Assembly (NCBI GenBank): GCA_002329155.1 | Contig: DCXY01000042.1 | Span: 1-47,610, forward strand | DNA length: 47,610 nt | Origin: Stenotrophomonas sp. UBA2124 | GTDB taxonomy: Bacteria; Pseudomonadota; Gammaproteobacteria; Xanthomonadales; Xanthomonadaceae | Direction of reading: 5' to 3' | Shown: positions 40,007 to 47,610 of the stretch, one piece after another | Layout of the letters: each line of letters starts with the position of its first letter | Numbering within the stretch: position 1 is the stretch's first letter | The notes under the pieces: generated by a model | The model's database searches: none | Seen by the model: the letters and a program-made list of their open reading frames with translations, nothing else | Told to the model about the DNA's origin: nothing | Program-made: the position numbers and the translations under genes

Positions 40007-41224
40007 ATGGCATCCAAGCCACCCAAGAGTGCCTCCAACGCCAAGCCCGCCGCAGCAAAGAAGCCTGCGGGCAAGGCCGGTGCCGGCAAGACCACCGCGA
40101 AGAAGGCGACTGGCAGGAAGAAGGCGGTTGCCGAAACCGTGAAGGCGCCGGTGCTGTCGGATGTCCGCGCCAAGATCGACCAGATCGACCGCAGCATCCA
40201 GGCCCTGATCGCCGAGCGCGCGAATTTCGCGCACCAGGTGGGCAAGGCCAAAGGCAAGCTCGCCGCCGCCGTGGACTACTACCGTCCCGAGCGCGAGGCG
40301 CAGGTGCTGCGCATGGTGGTGGACCGCAACGAAGGCCCGCTCAGCGATGAAGTGCTGGTGCATGTGTACCGCGAGATCATGTCTGCGTGTCTGGCCCAGC
40401 AGGAGCCGCTGAAGATCGGCTACCTCGGCCCGGAGGGCACCTTCAGCCAGCAGGCCGTGCTCAAGCATTTCGGCCGCTCGGCGCTGGGCCTGCCGATGGC
40501 GAGCATCGAGGAAGTGTTCCAGGAAGTGGAAGCGGGCAACGCTGATTTCGGCGTGGTGCCGGTGGAAAACTCCGGGCAGGGCACCATCCAGATCACGCTG
40601 GACATGTTCCTGACCTCCAACCTCAAGATCTGCGGTGAAGTGGAACTGCGCGTGCAGCAGTACCTGATGTCGCGCAGCGGCCGGCTGGAGGACATCGAGC
40701 GTATCTACGCACACCCGCAGTCGTTCATGCAGACATCCTCGTGGCTGCGCGCCAACCTGCCAAAGGCCGAAAAGGTGCCGGTGTCGAGCAATGCCGAAGG
40801 TGCCCGCCGCGCGCGCAACGCGGACGACGCGGCGGCCATCGGCGGCGAAAGTGCAGGCCACGTCTACGGACTGAAGAAGGTGGTGACCAAGCCGATCCAG
40901 AACGATGCGGACAACACCACGCGCTTCCTGGTCATCGGCCGCCAGCTGTTTCCGTCCTCGGGCCATGACCGCACCTCGGTGCTGGTGTTCATCCACGACA
41001 AGCCGGGCGCACTGTTCGACGTGCTCAGCCCGTTTGCGCGCCACGGCATCAGCATGAACCGCATCGAATCGCGGCCCTCGCACCAGGCCAAGTGGGAGTA
41101 CGGTTTCTTCATCGACCTGGCCGGCCACATCGAGGATGAATCGATGCAGGCCGCGCTGGCCGAACTGAAGGCCCATTCCGCCGAGATCAAGATTCTCGGT
41201 TCCTACCCGGTCGCTGTGCCCTGA
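40007..41224 (+). CDS. pheA: Bifunctional chorismate mutase/prephenate dehydratase
   Basis: Makes phenylpyruvate from chorismate by way of prephenate. A 405-residue protein with (1) a Lys/Ala-rich extension of about 45 residues (KPPKSASNAKPAAAKKPAGK and on), (2) an AroQ chorismate mutase domain (about 50-130, VRAKIDQIDRSIQALIAERANFAHQVGKAKG), (3) the prephenate dehydratase domain (about 136-318; IGYLGPEGTFSQQAVLKHFG and DNTTRFLVIGRQ) and (4) an ACT domain (about 325-402) with GALFDVLSPFARHGISMNRIESRPSHQAKWEYGFFID, including the ESRP Phe-binding motif, so feedback inhibition by phenylalanine is expected. The basic tail is unusual for this enzyme. Confidence 0.96.
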   Translation: MASKPPKSASNAKPAAAKKPAGKAGAGKTTAKKATGRKKAVAETVKAPVLSDVRAKIDQIDRSIQALIAERANFAHQVGKAKGKLAAAVDYYRPEREAQVLRMVVDRNEGPLSDEVLVHVYREIMSACLAQQEPLKIGYLGPEGTFSQQAVLKHFGRSALGLPMASIEEVFQEVEAGNADFGVVPVENSGQGTIQITLDMFLTSNLKICGEVELRVQQYLMSRSGRLEDIERIYAHPQSFMQTSSWLRANLPKAEKVPVSSNAEGARRARNADDAAAIGGESAGHVYGLKKVVTKPIQNDADNTTRFLVIGRQLFPSSGHDRTSVLVFIHDKPGALFDVLSPFARHGISMNRIESRPSHQAKWEYGFFIDLAGHIEDESMQAALAELKAHSAEIKILGSYPVAVP

Positions 41225-41237
41225 TCGGGTTCCGGGG

Positions 41238-41308
41238 CTCCCCATCCTTCACCGCAGGCGGGGCTGCCGCCGCGTCCTTGGGCAGGATGCTCGAAGGCGG
41301 ATGGGGCA
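41238..41308. repeat. Degenerate GC-rich inverted repeat
   Basis: CTCCCCATCCTTCACCGCAG is answered by CGAAGGCGGATGGGGCAGG downstream, giving an imperfect stem of CCCCATCC with GGATGGGG. It resembles the hairpin repeat in the hutG-hutH gap (28923-28946). It may attenuate transcription between pheA and aroA. Confidence 0.5.
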
Positions 41309-41396
41309 GGCTTCCGGGCAACAGTGACAACCAATCCCATCGCACCAGCACCTTCACCAATACGGTGCAGGCAGCGAAGCACCAAAGAGAACCCGC

Positions 41397-42710
41397 ATGA
41401 CCACCCAGCCGTACTGGATTGCACGTAAAGGCAGCGCCCTGCAGGGCACGTTGGCCATTCCCGGCGACAAGTCGGTTTCGCACCGCGCGGTGATGTTCGC
41501 CGCGCTGGCCGATGGCGTGTCGCGCATCGACGGCTTTCTGGAAGGCGAGGATACCCGCGCCACCGCCGCCATCTTCGGCAGCATGGGCGTGCGCTTTGAA
41601 ACGCCGTCCGCCTCGCAGCGCATCGTGCATGGCGTCGGCGTCGATGGCCTGAAGGCCCCGCAGGCTGAGCTGGATTGTGGCAATGCAGGCACCGGCATGC
41701 GTCTGCTGGCAGGCCTGTTGGCCGCGCAGCCGTTCGACAGCACGCTGGTGGGGGATGCATCGCTTTCCAAGCGCCCGATGCGCCGCGTCACCGCCCCATT
41801 GGCGCAGATGGGCGCACGCATCGACACCCGCGAGGACGGCACGCCACCGCTGCATATCCACGGCGGCCAGGCGCTGCACGGCATCGATTACGAGCTGCCG
41901 GTAGCCAGTGCCCAGGTCAAGTCGGCGGTGCTGCTGGCCGGCCTGTACGCACAGGGTGAAACCCGCGTGGTCGAGCCGCACCCCACCCGCGACTACACCG
42001 AGCGCATGCTGCGTGCGTTCGGCGTGGAGATTGATTTCGCACCCGGTACCGCGCGCCTGCGTGGCGGCCAGCGTCTGCGCGCCACCGATATCGCCGTGCC
42101 GGCGGATTTCTCGTCGGCGGCGTTCTTCATCGTGGCCGCCAGCATCATTCCGGGCTCGGAAGTGCGCCTGCGCTCGGTCGGGTTGAACCCCCGCCGCACC
42201 GGTCTGCTGACCGCTCTGCGCCTGATGGGGGCCGACATCACCGAGGAAAACCACGCCGAGCATGGTGGCGAGCAGGTCGCGGACCTGGTGGTGCGCTACG
42301 CGCAGCTGAAGGGGGCGGAAATTCCGGAAGCCGTGGTGCCGGACATGATCGACGAGTTCCCCGCGCTGTTCGTCGCTGCCGCCGCCGCACAAGGGCAGAC
42401 GGTGGTGCGCGGTGCAGCCGAACTGCGGGTCAAGGAATCAGACCGTCTCGCGGCGATGGCCACCGGCCTGCGTGCGCTGGGGCTGCGCGTGGACGAAACC
42501 GAAGATGGCGCCACGCTGCACGGTGGCCCGCTGGGCAGCGGCACCATCGAGAGCCACGGCGATCACCGCATTTCGATGGCCTTCGCCATTGCCGGGCAGC
42601 TCAGCACCGGTGAGGTGCGCATCAACGATGTGGCCAACGTGGCAACCTCGTTCCCGGGCTTCGATACCCTGGCCACCGGTGCCGGTTTCGGCCTCAGCGC
42701 CCGCTCCTGA
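41397..42710 (+). CDS. aroA: 3-phosphoshikimate 1-carboxyvinyltransferase (EPSP synthase)
   Basis: The penultimate enzyme of chorismate synthesis, a 437-residue two-domain inside-out barrel. Blocks: IPGDKSVSHRAVMFAALA, GNAGTGMRLLAG, GDASLSKRPMRRVTAPL, PVASAQVKSAVLLAGLYAQGE, RDYTERML, PDMIDEFPALFVAAAAAQG and LRVKESDRLAAM, GDHRISMAFAIAG. The GDASLSKRPM and SAQVKSAVLLAGL blocks and the overall pattern are those of class II (CP4-like) enzymes, not enteric class I. CP4 has Ala in GNAATG where this has Gly. It is separated from pheA by 172 bp and its last 17 bases overlap the convergent TonB-like gene. Confidence 0.95.
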   Translation: MTTQPYWIARKGSALQGTLAIPGDKSVSHRAVMFAALADGVSRIDGFLEGEDTRATAAIFGSMGVRFETPSASQRIVHGVGVDGLKAPQAELDCGNAGTGMRLLAGLLAAQPFDSTLVGDASLSKRPMRRVTAPLAQMGARIDTREDGTPPLHIHGGQALHGIDYELPVASAQVKSAVLLAGLYAQGETRVVEPHPTRDYTERMLRAFGVEIDFAPGTARLRGGQRLRATDIAVPADFSSAAFFIVAASIIPGSEVRLRSVGLNPRRTGLLTALRLMGADITEENHAEHGGEQVADLVVRYAQLKGAEIPEAVVPDMIDEFPALFVAAAAAQGQTVVRGAAELRVKESDRLAAMATGLRALGLRVDETEDGATLHGGPLGSGTIESHGDHRISMAFAIAGQLSTGEVRINDVANVATSFPGFDTLATGAGFGLSARS

Positions 42711-43194
42711 ATTCCACCGGCACCTGCACCACACTGGCGATGGCCTGGCCATCGCGCAGGGCAGGGCGGAAGCGCCACTGCAGCAGGGCTTCCAGCGCGG
42801 CCTCGTCCAGCAGGCGGTCCTGCTGGCCCTGATGCGCAACGATGCTGGCATCGGTGACACGGCCATTACTGTCGATCTGGAGGCGCGCGATCACGTCGCC
42901 TTCCACCTTGTCGGCGAGCAGGGCTTCCGGGTAACGCGGCAGGGGGTTGCCGTCCATCGGCGCGGCATCCATGTCCAGCATCTGCGGCGGGGCATGACCG
43001 GCCTGCGTGCCTACTGCCGGCAGGGCGCCGGCATCGTCCATGGTGTCGCGGCTGGCGTGGCCGGCCTTCCATACCAGCAACAGGGCGCCGGCCAGAACGG
43101 CCGCGGTCAGCAGCGCCCACAGCCAGCCGGCCACCGAGCGTGAGCCGTGGGCGGTGGTGCTGGCGCTGGTCTGATCGTGCGGAATGCTGGACAT
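42694..43194 (-). CDS. TonB C-terminal domain protein
   Basis: A 166-residue inner-membrane protein with a single membrane segment at about 24-43 (WLWALLTAAVLAGALLLVWKAG), a short linker and a TonB C-terminal domain (about 85-163): NPLPRYPEALLADKVEGDVIARLQIDSNGRVTDASIVAHQGQQDRLLDEAALEALLQWRFRPA, ending in PVEFR. It lacks the long Pro-rich spacer of true energy-coupling TonB. Its stop is inside aroA (42694-42710 overlap, tail to tail). It is followed upstream by a second TonB-type gene, 96 bp away, in the same direction, likely the same transcription unit. Confidence 0.88.
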   Translation of the reverse strand: MSSIPHDQTSASTTAHGSRSVAGWLWALLTAAVLAGALLLVWKAGHASRDTMDDAGALPAVGTQAGHAPPQMLDMDAAPMDGNPLPRYPEALLADKVEGDVIARLQIDSNGRVTDASIVAHQGQQDRLLDEAALEALLQWRFRPALRDGQAIASVVQVPVEFRSGR

Positions 43195-43290
43195 CGGTTT
43201 GGCGGCCCGTGTTCTAGGACGCCGCCAGTCTGGTGTGGCCGTGGTGAGCCGGGCCTAAATCCAGCCAGCCCTCAATGGGCTTGGTTCAGC

Positions 43291-43962
43291 TTACTGAGCC
43301 GGTTTGAAATCAAACGGGATATCCAGGCTGGCCTGCATCGGCTGGCCATTGCTCTGTGCGGGCTGGAAACGCCAGCCGCGCACGGCTTCCACGGCTGCCC
43401 GGTCCAGATCGCGTGAGCCGCTGCGCTGGACCACGCGTGCGTCTATCACCGTGCCCTGCACACCCACGACGGCCTGCACCACCACCGTGCCACTTTCACC
43501 ACGGCGCAGCGCGCCTGCGGGGTAGCTGGGCGCCGGGCTCTGGCCCGGCAGCGGCTGCGGCCGGTCGGTGGGTACTGGTGCCGCACCTGCTGCGCCTGGC
43601 GCGCCGGCATCGGCCATGGGCATCTGCTGCGGTGCCTCGGCAATGGGTTGCGGCGGTGGCGGCGGGGTGGTTTCCACCAGCTGCGGGGCTTCTTCCTCTT
43701 CCACCGGTGCCGGGCGCGCATCAGGCATTTCGCTGGCGCCGGAGCCTGCCGGCAACGGCGCGGGCAGCGGTGCCAGCTCGGTGGCGGCCTGGGCCTGTGG
43801 CTGGGTTGCGGCCGGTGCCACCGCGTTGCTGCGGCGGACGTTGAACCACACCAAAAGGAACAGCAGCACGCCAACGCCAAAGGCGATGCCGGCGATCTTC
43901 AGGCTGTTGGGCGGCAGCTGGAAGTGGAAGTTCTGCGCGGAGCGGGACGAGGAAGCGGGCAT
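43291..43962 (-). CDS. TonB-type energy transducer
   Basis: A 223-residue protein from ATG 43962 (MPASSSRSAQNFHFQLPPNSLK); the upstream frame is not supported. Membrane segment about 22-42 (IAGIAFGVGVLLFLLVWFNV), then a Pro/Ala/Glu-rich periplasmic spacer (about 50-140; EEEEAPQLVETTPPPPPQPIAEAPQQ) long enough to cross the periplasm, then the TonB C-terminal domain (about 145-223; PSYPAGALRRGESGTVVVQAVVGVQGTVIDARVVQRSGSRDLDRAAVEAVRGWRFQPA). It would couple proton-motive force to TonB-dependent receptors, although no exbB/exbD are adjacent. The next gene, serS, is divergent. Confidence 0.88.
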   Translation of the reverse strand: MPASSSRSAQNFHFQLPPNSLKIAGIAFGVGVLLFLLVWFNVRRSNAVAPAATQPQAQAATELAPLPAPLPAGSGASEMPDARPAPVEEEEAPQLVETTPPPPPQPIAEAPQQMPMADAGAPGAAGAAPVPTDRPQPLPGQSPAPSYPAGALRRGESGTVVVQAVVGVQGTVIDARVVQRSGSRDLDRAAVEAVRGWRFQPAQSNGQPMQASLDIPFDFKPAQ

Positions 43963-44071
43963 GGGGTTGGCCGTTTTGAACGCCCCGATTCTTGCACAGG
44001 AAGGGCAACACGCGGCAGAGAAGCCCGGTTCGCGCGATAATGCTCTTTCATATCCGTACATAGTGCTTGCC

Positions 44072-45352
44072 ATGCTTGATCCAGCCCTTCTTCGCCAGCA
44101 GCCCGCCGAACTTGCCCAACGCCTGCGTGATACACGCGGCTATGCGCTGGACGTGGCCGCGTTCGAGTCGCTCGAAGCGGACCGCAAGCGCATCCAGGTG
44201 CGCACCCAGGAGCTGCAGAGCCTGCGCAACAGCCGCTCCAAGGCGATCGGCCAGGCCAAGGCCAAGGGCGAGGACGTGTCGGCGATCATGGCCGAAGTGG
44301 CCGCCTTCGCCGACGAGCTGAAGGCCTCCGAGGCCCAGCTGGATGTGCTGCGCGAGAAGATCGAAACCCTGTCGCTGGGCATCCCCAACCTGCCTGCGGC
44401 CGATGTGCCGGCCGGCAAGGACGAGGCGGACAACGTCGAGCAGCTGCGCTGGGGCACGCCGCGCGCGTTTGATTTCCCGGTCAAGGATCACGTCGAGCTG
44501 GGCGCACGCGATGGCTGGCTGGATGCGGAAACCGCCGCCAAGCTCAGCGGCGCCCGCTTCACCGTGCTGCGTGGCCCGCTGGCGCGCCTGCACCGTGCGC
44601 TGGGCCAGTTCATGCTCAACCTGCACACCAGCGAGCACGGCTACGAGGAAATCAACGTGCCGGTGCTGGTGAACGCCGACTCGCTGCGTGGCACCGGCCA
44701 GCTTCCCAAGTTCGAGGAAGACCTGTTCAAGACCGCGCTGGGTGAATCCACCCGCTACCTGATCCCGACCTCGGAAGTGCCGCTGACCAATATCGTGCGC
44801 GACGAGATCGTCGATGCCGAGCGCCTGCCGCTGCGCATGACCGCCCATTCGATGTGCTTCCGCTCCGAGGCCGGCAGCGGTGGCCGCGACGTGCGCGGCA
44901 TGATCCGCCAGCACCAGTTCGAGAAGGTGGAACTGGTCAGTGTGTGCCGCCCGGAAGAGAGCGAGGCCGAACACCAGCGCATGACCGGGTGCGCCGAAAC
45001 GGTGCTGCAGCAGCTGGGCCTGCCGTACCGCAAGGTGCTGCTGTGCACCGGTGACATGGGCTTTTCAGCCATCAAGACCTACGACCTGGAAGTGTGGCTG
45101 CCCTCGCAGCAGACCTACCGCGAGATTTCCTCGTGCTCCAACTGCGGTGATTTCCAGGCCCGCCGCATGCAGGCCCGCTGGCGCAACCCGGCCACCGGCA
45201 AGCCGGAGCTGGCACACACGCTCAATGGCTCGGGCGTGGCGGTGGGCCGCGCGATGATCGCGGTGATGGAGAACTACCAGAACGCCGATGGCTCGATCAC
45301 CATCCCCGATGTGCTGCGCCCCTACATGGGCGGCGCAGAGCGCATCGGCTGA
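44072..45352 (+). CDS. serS: Seryl-tRNA synthetase
   Basis: A 426-residue class II synthetase. The N-terminal antiparallel coiled coil (about 1-110; ESLEADRKRIQVRTQELQSLRNSRSKAIGQAKAKGEDV and following) binds the long variable arm of tRNA-Ser. Motif 2 is FRSEAGSGGRDVRGMIRQHQFEKVE and motif 3 NGSGVAVGRAMIAVMEN; ISSCSNCGDFQARRMQAR forms part of the serine site. ATG 44072 is the expected start, 109 bp from the divergent TonB gene. A strong terminator follows. A tRNA-Ser gene is 1.4 kb downstream but on a separate unit. Confidence 0.97.
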   Translation: MLDPALLRQQPAELAQRLRDTRGYALDVAAFESLEADRKRIQVRTQELQSLRNSRSKAIGQAKAKGEDVSAIMAEVAAFADELKASEAQLDVLREKIETLSLGIPNLPAADVPAGKDEADNVEQLRWGTPRAFDFPVKDHVELGARDGWLDAETAAKLSGARFTVLRGPLARLHRALGQFMLNLHTSEHGYEEINVPVLVNADSLRGTGQLPKFEEDLFKTALGESTRYLIPTSEVPLTNIVRDEIVDAERLPLRMTAHSMCFRSEAGSGGRDVRGMIRQHQFEKVELVSVCRPEESEAEHQRMTGCAETVLQQLGLPYRKVLLCTGDMGFSAIKTYDLEVWLPSQQTYREISSCSNCGDFQARRMQARWRNPATGKPELAHTLNGSGVAVGRAMIAVMENYQNADGSITIPDVLRPYMGGAERIG

Positions 45353-45390
45353 GGTGGCCGGGCGCAACCCGGCACAAACAGCTGCATACC

Positions 45391-45422
45391 GCAAAAGGCC
45401 TGCCATCGAGCAGGCCTTTTGC
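45391..45422 (+). terminator. Strong terminator after serS
   Basis: GCAAAAGGCCTGC (45391-45403) pairs perfectly with GCAGGCCTTTTGC (45410-45422) around CATCGA. The stem itself carries the A and T tracts, so it can work in either direction. Confidence 0.92.
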
Positions 45423-45551
45423 ATATGCGCGCATGTAGTGGAAGCCCTTGTTTTCTCGTGCGAAACGACTGGGTGAGCGGGGCGCTGCGACAGTTGACCG
45501 AACCTGCCGGCTATTGGCCAGAAGCAGGCAGGCCAATGCTTTGCGGGGCTT

Positions 45552-45586
45552 CAATGTCCGTACATTATTGCCTTTCTGGGACATTG
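45552..45586. promoter_or_regulatory. Inverted repeat upstream of the LysR gene
   Basis: CAATGTCC (45552-45559) and GGACATTG (45579-45586) are perfect 8-base arms 19 bp apart, 43-77 bp before the LysR start. The intervening bases include TACATT, promoter-like. Such wide inverted repeats are typical of LysR-family autoregulatory sites. Confidence 0.5.
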
Positions 45587-45628
45587 GTGGTTGAATTCGC
45601 CCAATCGTTCTGAATATGGAATTGCGCC

Positions 45629-46621
45629 ATGCAGGATCTCAACGACCTCTACTATTTCGCGATGGTGGTCGATCACGGCGGTTTTGCCGCCGCGGAGCGG
45701 GCGCTAGGCATTCCCAAATCACGCTTGAGCCGGCGTATCAGCCAGCTGGAAACCGATATGGGTGTGCGCCTGCTGCAGCGTTCCACCCGGCGCTTTGCGG
45801 TCACCGATGTGGGCATGAGCGTGCACCGCCACGCCCAGACCATGCTCTCCGAGGCCCAGGCCGCGCGCGAGGTGGTGGACCGCCTGAGCGCGGAGCCACG
45901 CGGGCTGGTGCGCGCCAGCGTACCGGTGTCACTTGCACAGATGCAGTTGCCCAAACTGCTGCCGAGGTTCCTGCAGCAATACCCCAAGGTCCGCCTGCAG
46001 CTGGCCATCAGCAACCGCCGCGTGGACATCATCAACGAGGGCTACGACGTGGCCCTGCGGGTGCGTTCGCGGCTGGACGATGACGGCAGCCTGGTGATGC
46101 GCAGCTTTGGCCAGGTACAGGAGCTGCTGGTCGCCAGCCCGGCCTATCTGGACCGTGCGGGCCGCCCGGCCACGCCGGAAGACCTTGCCAGCCACGTCAC
46201 CCTGAGCATCAGCGAGGACGAGGCGCGCCAGCGTTGGGAGCTGCACGGCCCCGGTGGCGAGGTGCGCCGCGTTGACCTGCAGCCGCGCGTGGCCGGCTTC
46301 GATTTCCCGTTGCTGCAGTCCATGGTCAAGGACGGCTTCGGCATCACCATGCTGCCGGAGACCGTCTGCGCCGAGGCCGTGCGCAATGGCGAGCTGGAAG
46401 TGGTGCTGCCGGACTGGTCGCTGCCGCAGGGCATCTGCCATGCCGTGTTCGCCTCACGCCGCGGCCTGCTGCCGGCGGTGCGCGTGTTCATCGATTTCCT
46501 GGCCGAGAACCTGCCGCCGCAGCTGGAAGCCTCGCGCCTGGACTGCGGCGGCGCCTGCGAGCGTGCCAAGGAAAAGATCCGCGCCTCGGCCGCCGGTGCG
46601 CTGGCAATCGAGGCTGGCTGA
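45629..46621 (+). CDS. LysR-family transcriptional regulator
   Basis: A 330-residue regulator: helix-turn-helix domain at about 1-60 (LNDLYYFAMVVDHGGFAAAERALGIPKSRLSRRISQLETDMGVRLLQRSTRRFAVTDVG) and a periplasmic-binding-like effector domain (about 90-300; GLVRASVPVSLAQMQLPKLLPRFLQQYPKVRLQLAISNRRVDIINEGYDVALRV). The IISNRRVDIINEGYDVALRV-type sequence places it in the AaeR/DmlR-like group that often controls aromatic or organic-acid genes or oxidoreductases. It stands alone with no divergent target, so its regulon is elsewhere. An extra 30 residues (CGGACERAKEKIR) follow the effector domain. Confidence 0.92.
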   Translation: MQDLNDLYYFAMVVDHGGFAAAERALGIPKSRLSRRISQLETDMGVRLLQRSTRRFAVTDVGMSVHRHAQTMLSEAQAAREVVDRLSAEPRGLVRASVPVSLAQMQLPKLLPRFLQQYPKVRLQLAISNRRVDIINEGYDVALRVRSRLDDDGSLVMRSFGQVQELLVASPAYLDRAGRPATPEDLASHVTLSISEDEARQRWELHGPGGEVRRVDLQPRVAGFDFPLLQSMVKDGFGITMLPETVCAEAVRNGELEVVLPDWSLPQGICHAVFASRRGLLPAVRVFIDFLAENLPPQLEASRLDCGGACERAKEKIRASAAGALAIEAG

Positions 46622-46725
46622 GTCGCTGCCAGCGGCGGTTTTGGCGTTACAGCTTGAACAAAACCGGTGCCGGCATGCGAGAATGCCCGCCCCGGATACG
46701 CCCGCCGTATCACGGGAGCACACAA

Positions 46726-46815
46726 GGACAGATGGCCGAGCGGTTTAAGGCACCGGTCTTGAAAACCGGCGAAGGGTCAAACCTTCCGTGGGTTCGAATC
46801 CCACTCTGTCCGCCA
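46726..46815 (+). tRNA. tRNA-Ser (anticodon UGA)
   Basis: The acceptor GGACAGA (46726-46732) pairs with TCTGTCC (46805-46811); G46812 is the discriminator and CCA (46813-46815) is encoded. The anticodon stem CCGGT-CTTGAAA-ACCGG gives UGA, reading UCA and, with wobble, UCG/UCU. A long variable arm (about GCGAAGGGTCAAACCTTCCGT) identifies a class II tRNA, and the T-loop GTGGGTTCGAATCCCAC is normal. Position 46726-46815 is 90 nt. Confidence 0.97.
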
Positions 46816-46931
46816 CTTCCCGCCTGATTCCCGATGTCGCCTGCGGGGTGGCACACGCCGTGCGGCGTTGTCACGGTTCCAGCCAGCTGCACGGCCATCA
46901 GCCGTGCCCGAGCCGCTATGCTTTCACCCCG

Positions 46932-47429
46932 ATGACCGATCTTGCCGCCAACGACCAACACTGGATGCGCCATGCCCTGGCGCTGGCCGACCGTGCGCAG
47001 CGTGAGTTCGATGAGATTCCGGTGGGTGCGGTGCTGGTGGGGGCCGATGGCCAGCTGCTGGGCGAGGGCTGGAACCTCAACATCGCCAGCCATGACCCCA
47101 GCGCGCATGCCGAGATCGTCGCCATGCGCCAGGCGGGCAGTGCGTTGGGCAATCACCGGCTGATCGGCAGCACCCTGTATGTGACGCTGGAGCCCTGCGC
47201 CATGTGCGCCATGGCGCTGGTGCATGCGCGTATTGCGCGGCTGGTGTATGCCGCTGCCGACCCCAAGACCGGTGCCTGCGGCAGCGTGTTCGATCTGGTG
47301 GGCGATGCCCGCCACAACCACCGCGTGGATGTGCTGGGCGGCGTGCTTGCGCAGGAAGCCAGCCTGCGCCTGAGCAACTATTTCCGCGCCAAGCGTGGCC
47401 GCCCGCTGCTTACCGCCGGCGACCTTTGA
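46932..47429 (+). CDS. tadA: tRNA-specific adenosine deaminase
   Basis: Deaminates A34 to inosine in tRNA-Arg(ACG). A 165-residue cytidine-deaminase-fold protein from ATG 46932. Zn ligands are His59 (HAE, catalytic Glu61), Cys89 and Cys92 in PCAMC; the block GSTLYVTLEPCAMCAMALVHARIARLVYAAADPKTGACGSVFDL is diagnostic, and the C-terminal NYFRAKR helps bind the anticodon stem. It starts 117 bp after the tRNA-Ser and ends 90 bp before orn. Confidence 0.96.
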   Translation: MTDLAANDQHWMRHALALADRAQREFDEIPVGAVLVGADGQLLGEGWNLNIASHDPSAHAEIVAMRQAGSALGNHRLIGSTLYVTLEPCAMCAMALVHARIARLVYAAADPKTGACGSVFDLVGDARHNHRVDVLGGVLAQEASLRLSNYFRAKRGRPLLTAGDL

Positions 47430-47519
47430 CGCAGCCTGCTGGCAGCGCCGGCGTATCATGTACCCCTCGATATTCCGGCCGCCGCGCAACCGCGCGAGGC
47501 CCCCAGCAAGAGGCAAGAC

Positions 47520-47610
47520 ATGGCGGACAACAGCGCAGGCAACGATAGGCTGATCTGGATTGACCTGGAGATGACCGGGCTCGACACCGACAACGATTCG
47601 ATCATCGAGA
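47520..47610 (+). CDS. orn: Oligoribonuclease, N-terminal fragment
   Basis: Begins at ATG 47520 with AGAGG about eight bases upstream and runs off the window after 30 codons. The visible sequence MADNSAGNDRLIWIDLEMTG then LDTDNDSIIE contains the first DEDD exonuclease motif DLEMTGLD, with the metal-binding Asp and Glu. Orn degrades 2- to 5-nt RNAs, including pGpG from c-di-GMP breakdown. A TATCAT promoter-like hexamer lies about 65 bp upstream. Identity is firm, but the rest of the gene is not seen. Confidence 0.93.
   Translation, partial: MADNSAGNDRLIWIDLEMTGLDTDNDSIIE

Noticed and set aside
46726..46815. tRNA-Ser as an integration site for a mobile element
   Set aside because: There is no integrase or repeated tRNA 3' end nearby; housekeeping genes tadA and orn follow directly.

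Overview
The window looks like chromosomal DNA of a GC-rich gammaproteobacterium of the Xanthomonadaceae, most probably a Stenotrophomonas. The reasons are the gene content and order (hutI-hutH-hutG-hutU divergent from hutF-hutC; serC-pheA-aroA followed by TonB-like genes and serS; dnaB-phrB), a DUF6116-type small protein upstream of tatD, and many GTAG-headed REP palindromes of the kind described in Stenotrophomonas. The species cannot be fixed from the sequence alone. No integrase, transposase, phage module or CRISPR array is present; this is mostly core genome with small accessory pieces.

Layout. 1-5.5 kb: 3' end of a class I fumarase, a Cys-rich lipoprotein, a GST, a DsbA-like thioredoxin, then (minus strand) outer-membrane phospholipase A coupled to an ArsC-family protein, a DUF456 membrane protein and a cold-shock protein. 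5.6-13.2 kb: glycine-zipper envelope proteins, a membrane-anchored cytochrome c', the t6A37 dehydratase TcdA, TatD, a second GST and a large fused alpha/beta E1 of a 2-oxoacid dehydrogenase. 13.2-20.5 kb: a 49-bp perfect inverted repeat, an FMN reductase, dnaB (with a DnaA box upstream), photolyase, an OmpA-type lipoprotein, a GGDEF cyclase, a hot-dog thioesterase and a divergent TetR regulator with two operator-like palindromes between them. 20.6-25.8 kb: a signal-less lysozyme-like/peptidoglycan-binding protein preceded by a lipoprotein (a candidate effector-immunity pair) and a secreted S15/CocE hydrolase.

26-34 kb: a DUF2892 protein and the complete histidine-utilisation locus. HutH, HutU, HutI, HutF and HutG together convert histidine to glutamate plus formate by the formylglutamate route. 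HutC is encoded with hutF, and a perfect 12-bp palindrome lies in the 58-bp hutI/hutF divergent promoter. 34-38.7 kb: a four-unit REP array with an exact 184-bp period, a membrane-anchored Mrr-like protein, the PLP homeostasis protein YggS, a phasin and a polyhydroxyalkanoate-system protein, and a tail-anchored FHA protein. 38.8-47.6 kb: serC-pheA-aroA, two TonB-C-terminal proteins, serS, a LysR regulator, tRNA-Ser(UGA), tadA and the start of orn.

The three multi-copy REP arrays all lie between convergently transcribed genes, where other convergent pairs have a terminator hairpin or overlapping ends. The observations most worth following are the effector-immunity candidate, the REP arrays with distinct periods, the tandem operators at the thioesterase/TetR promoter, and the altered nuclease motif in the membrane Mrr-like protein.
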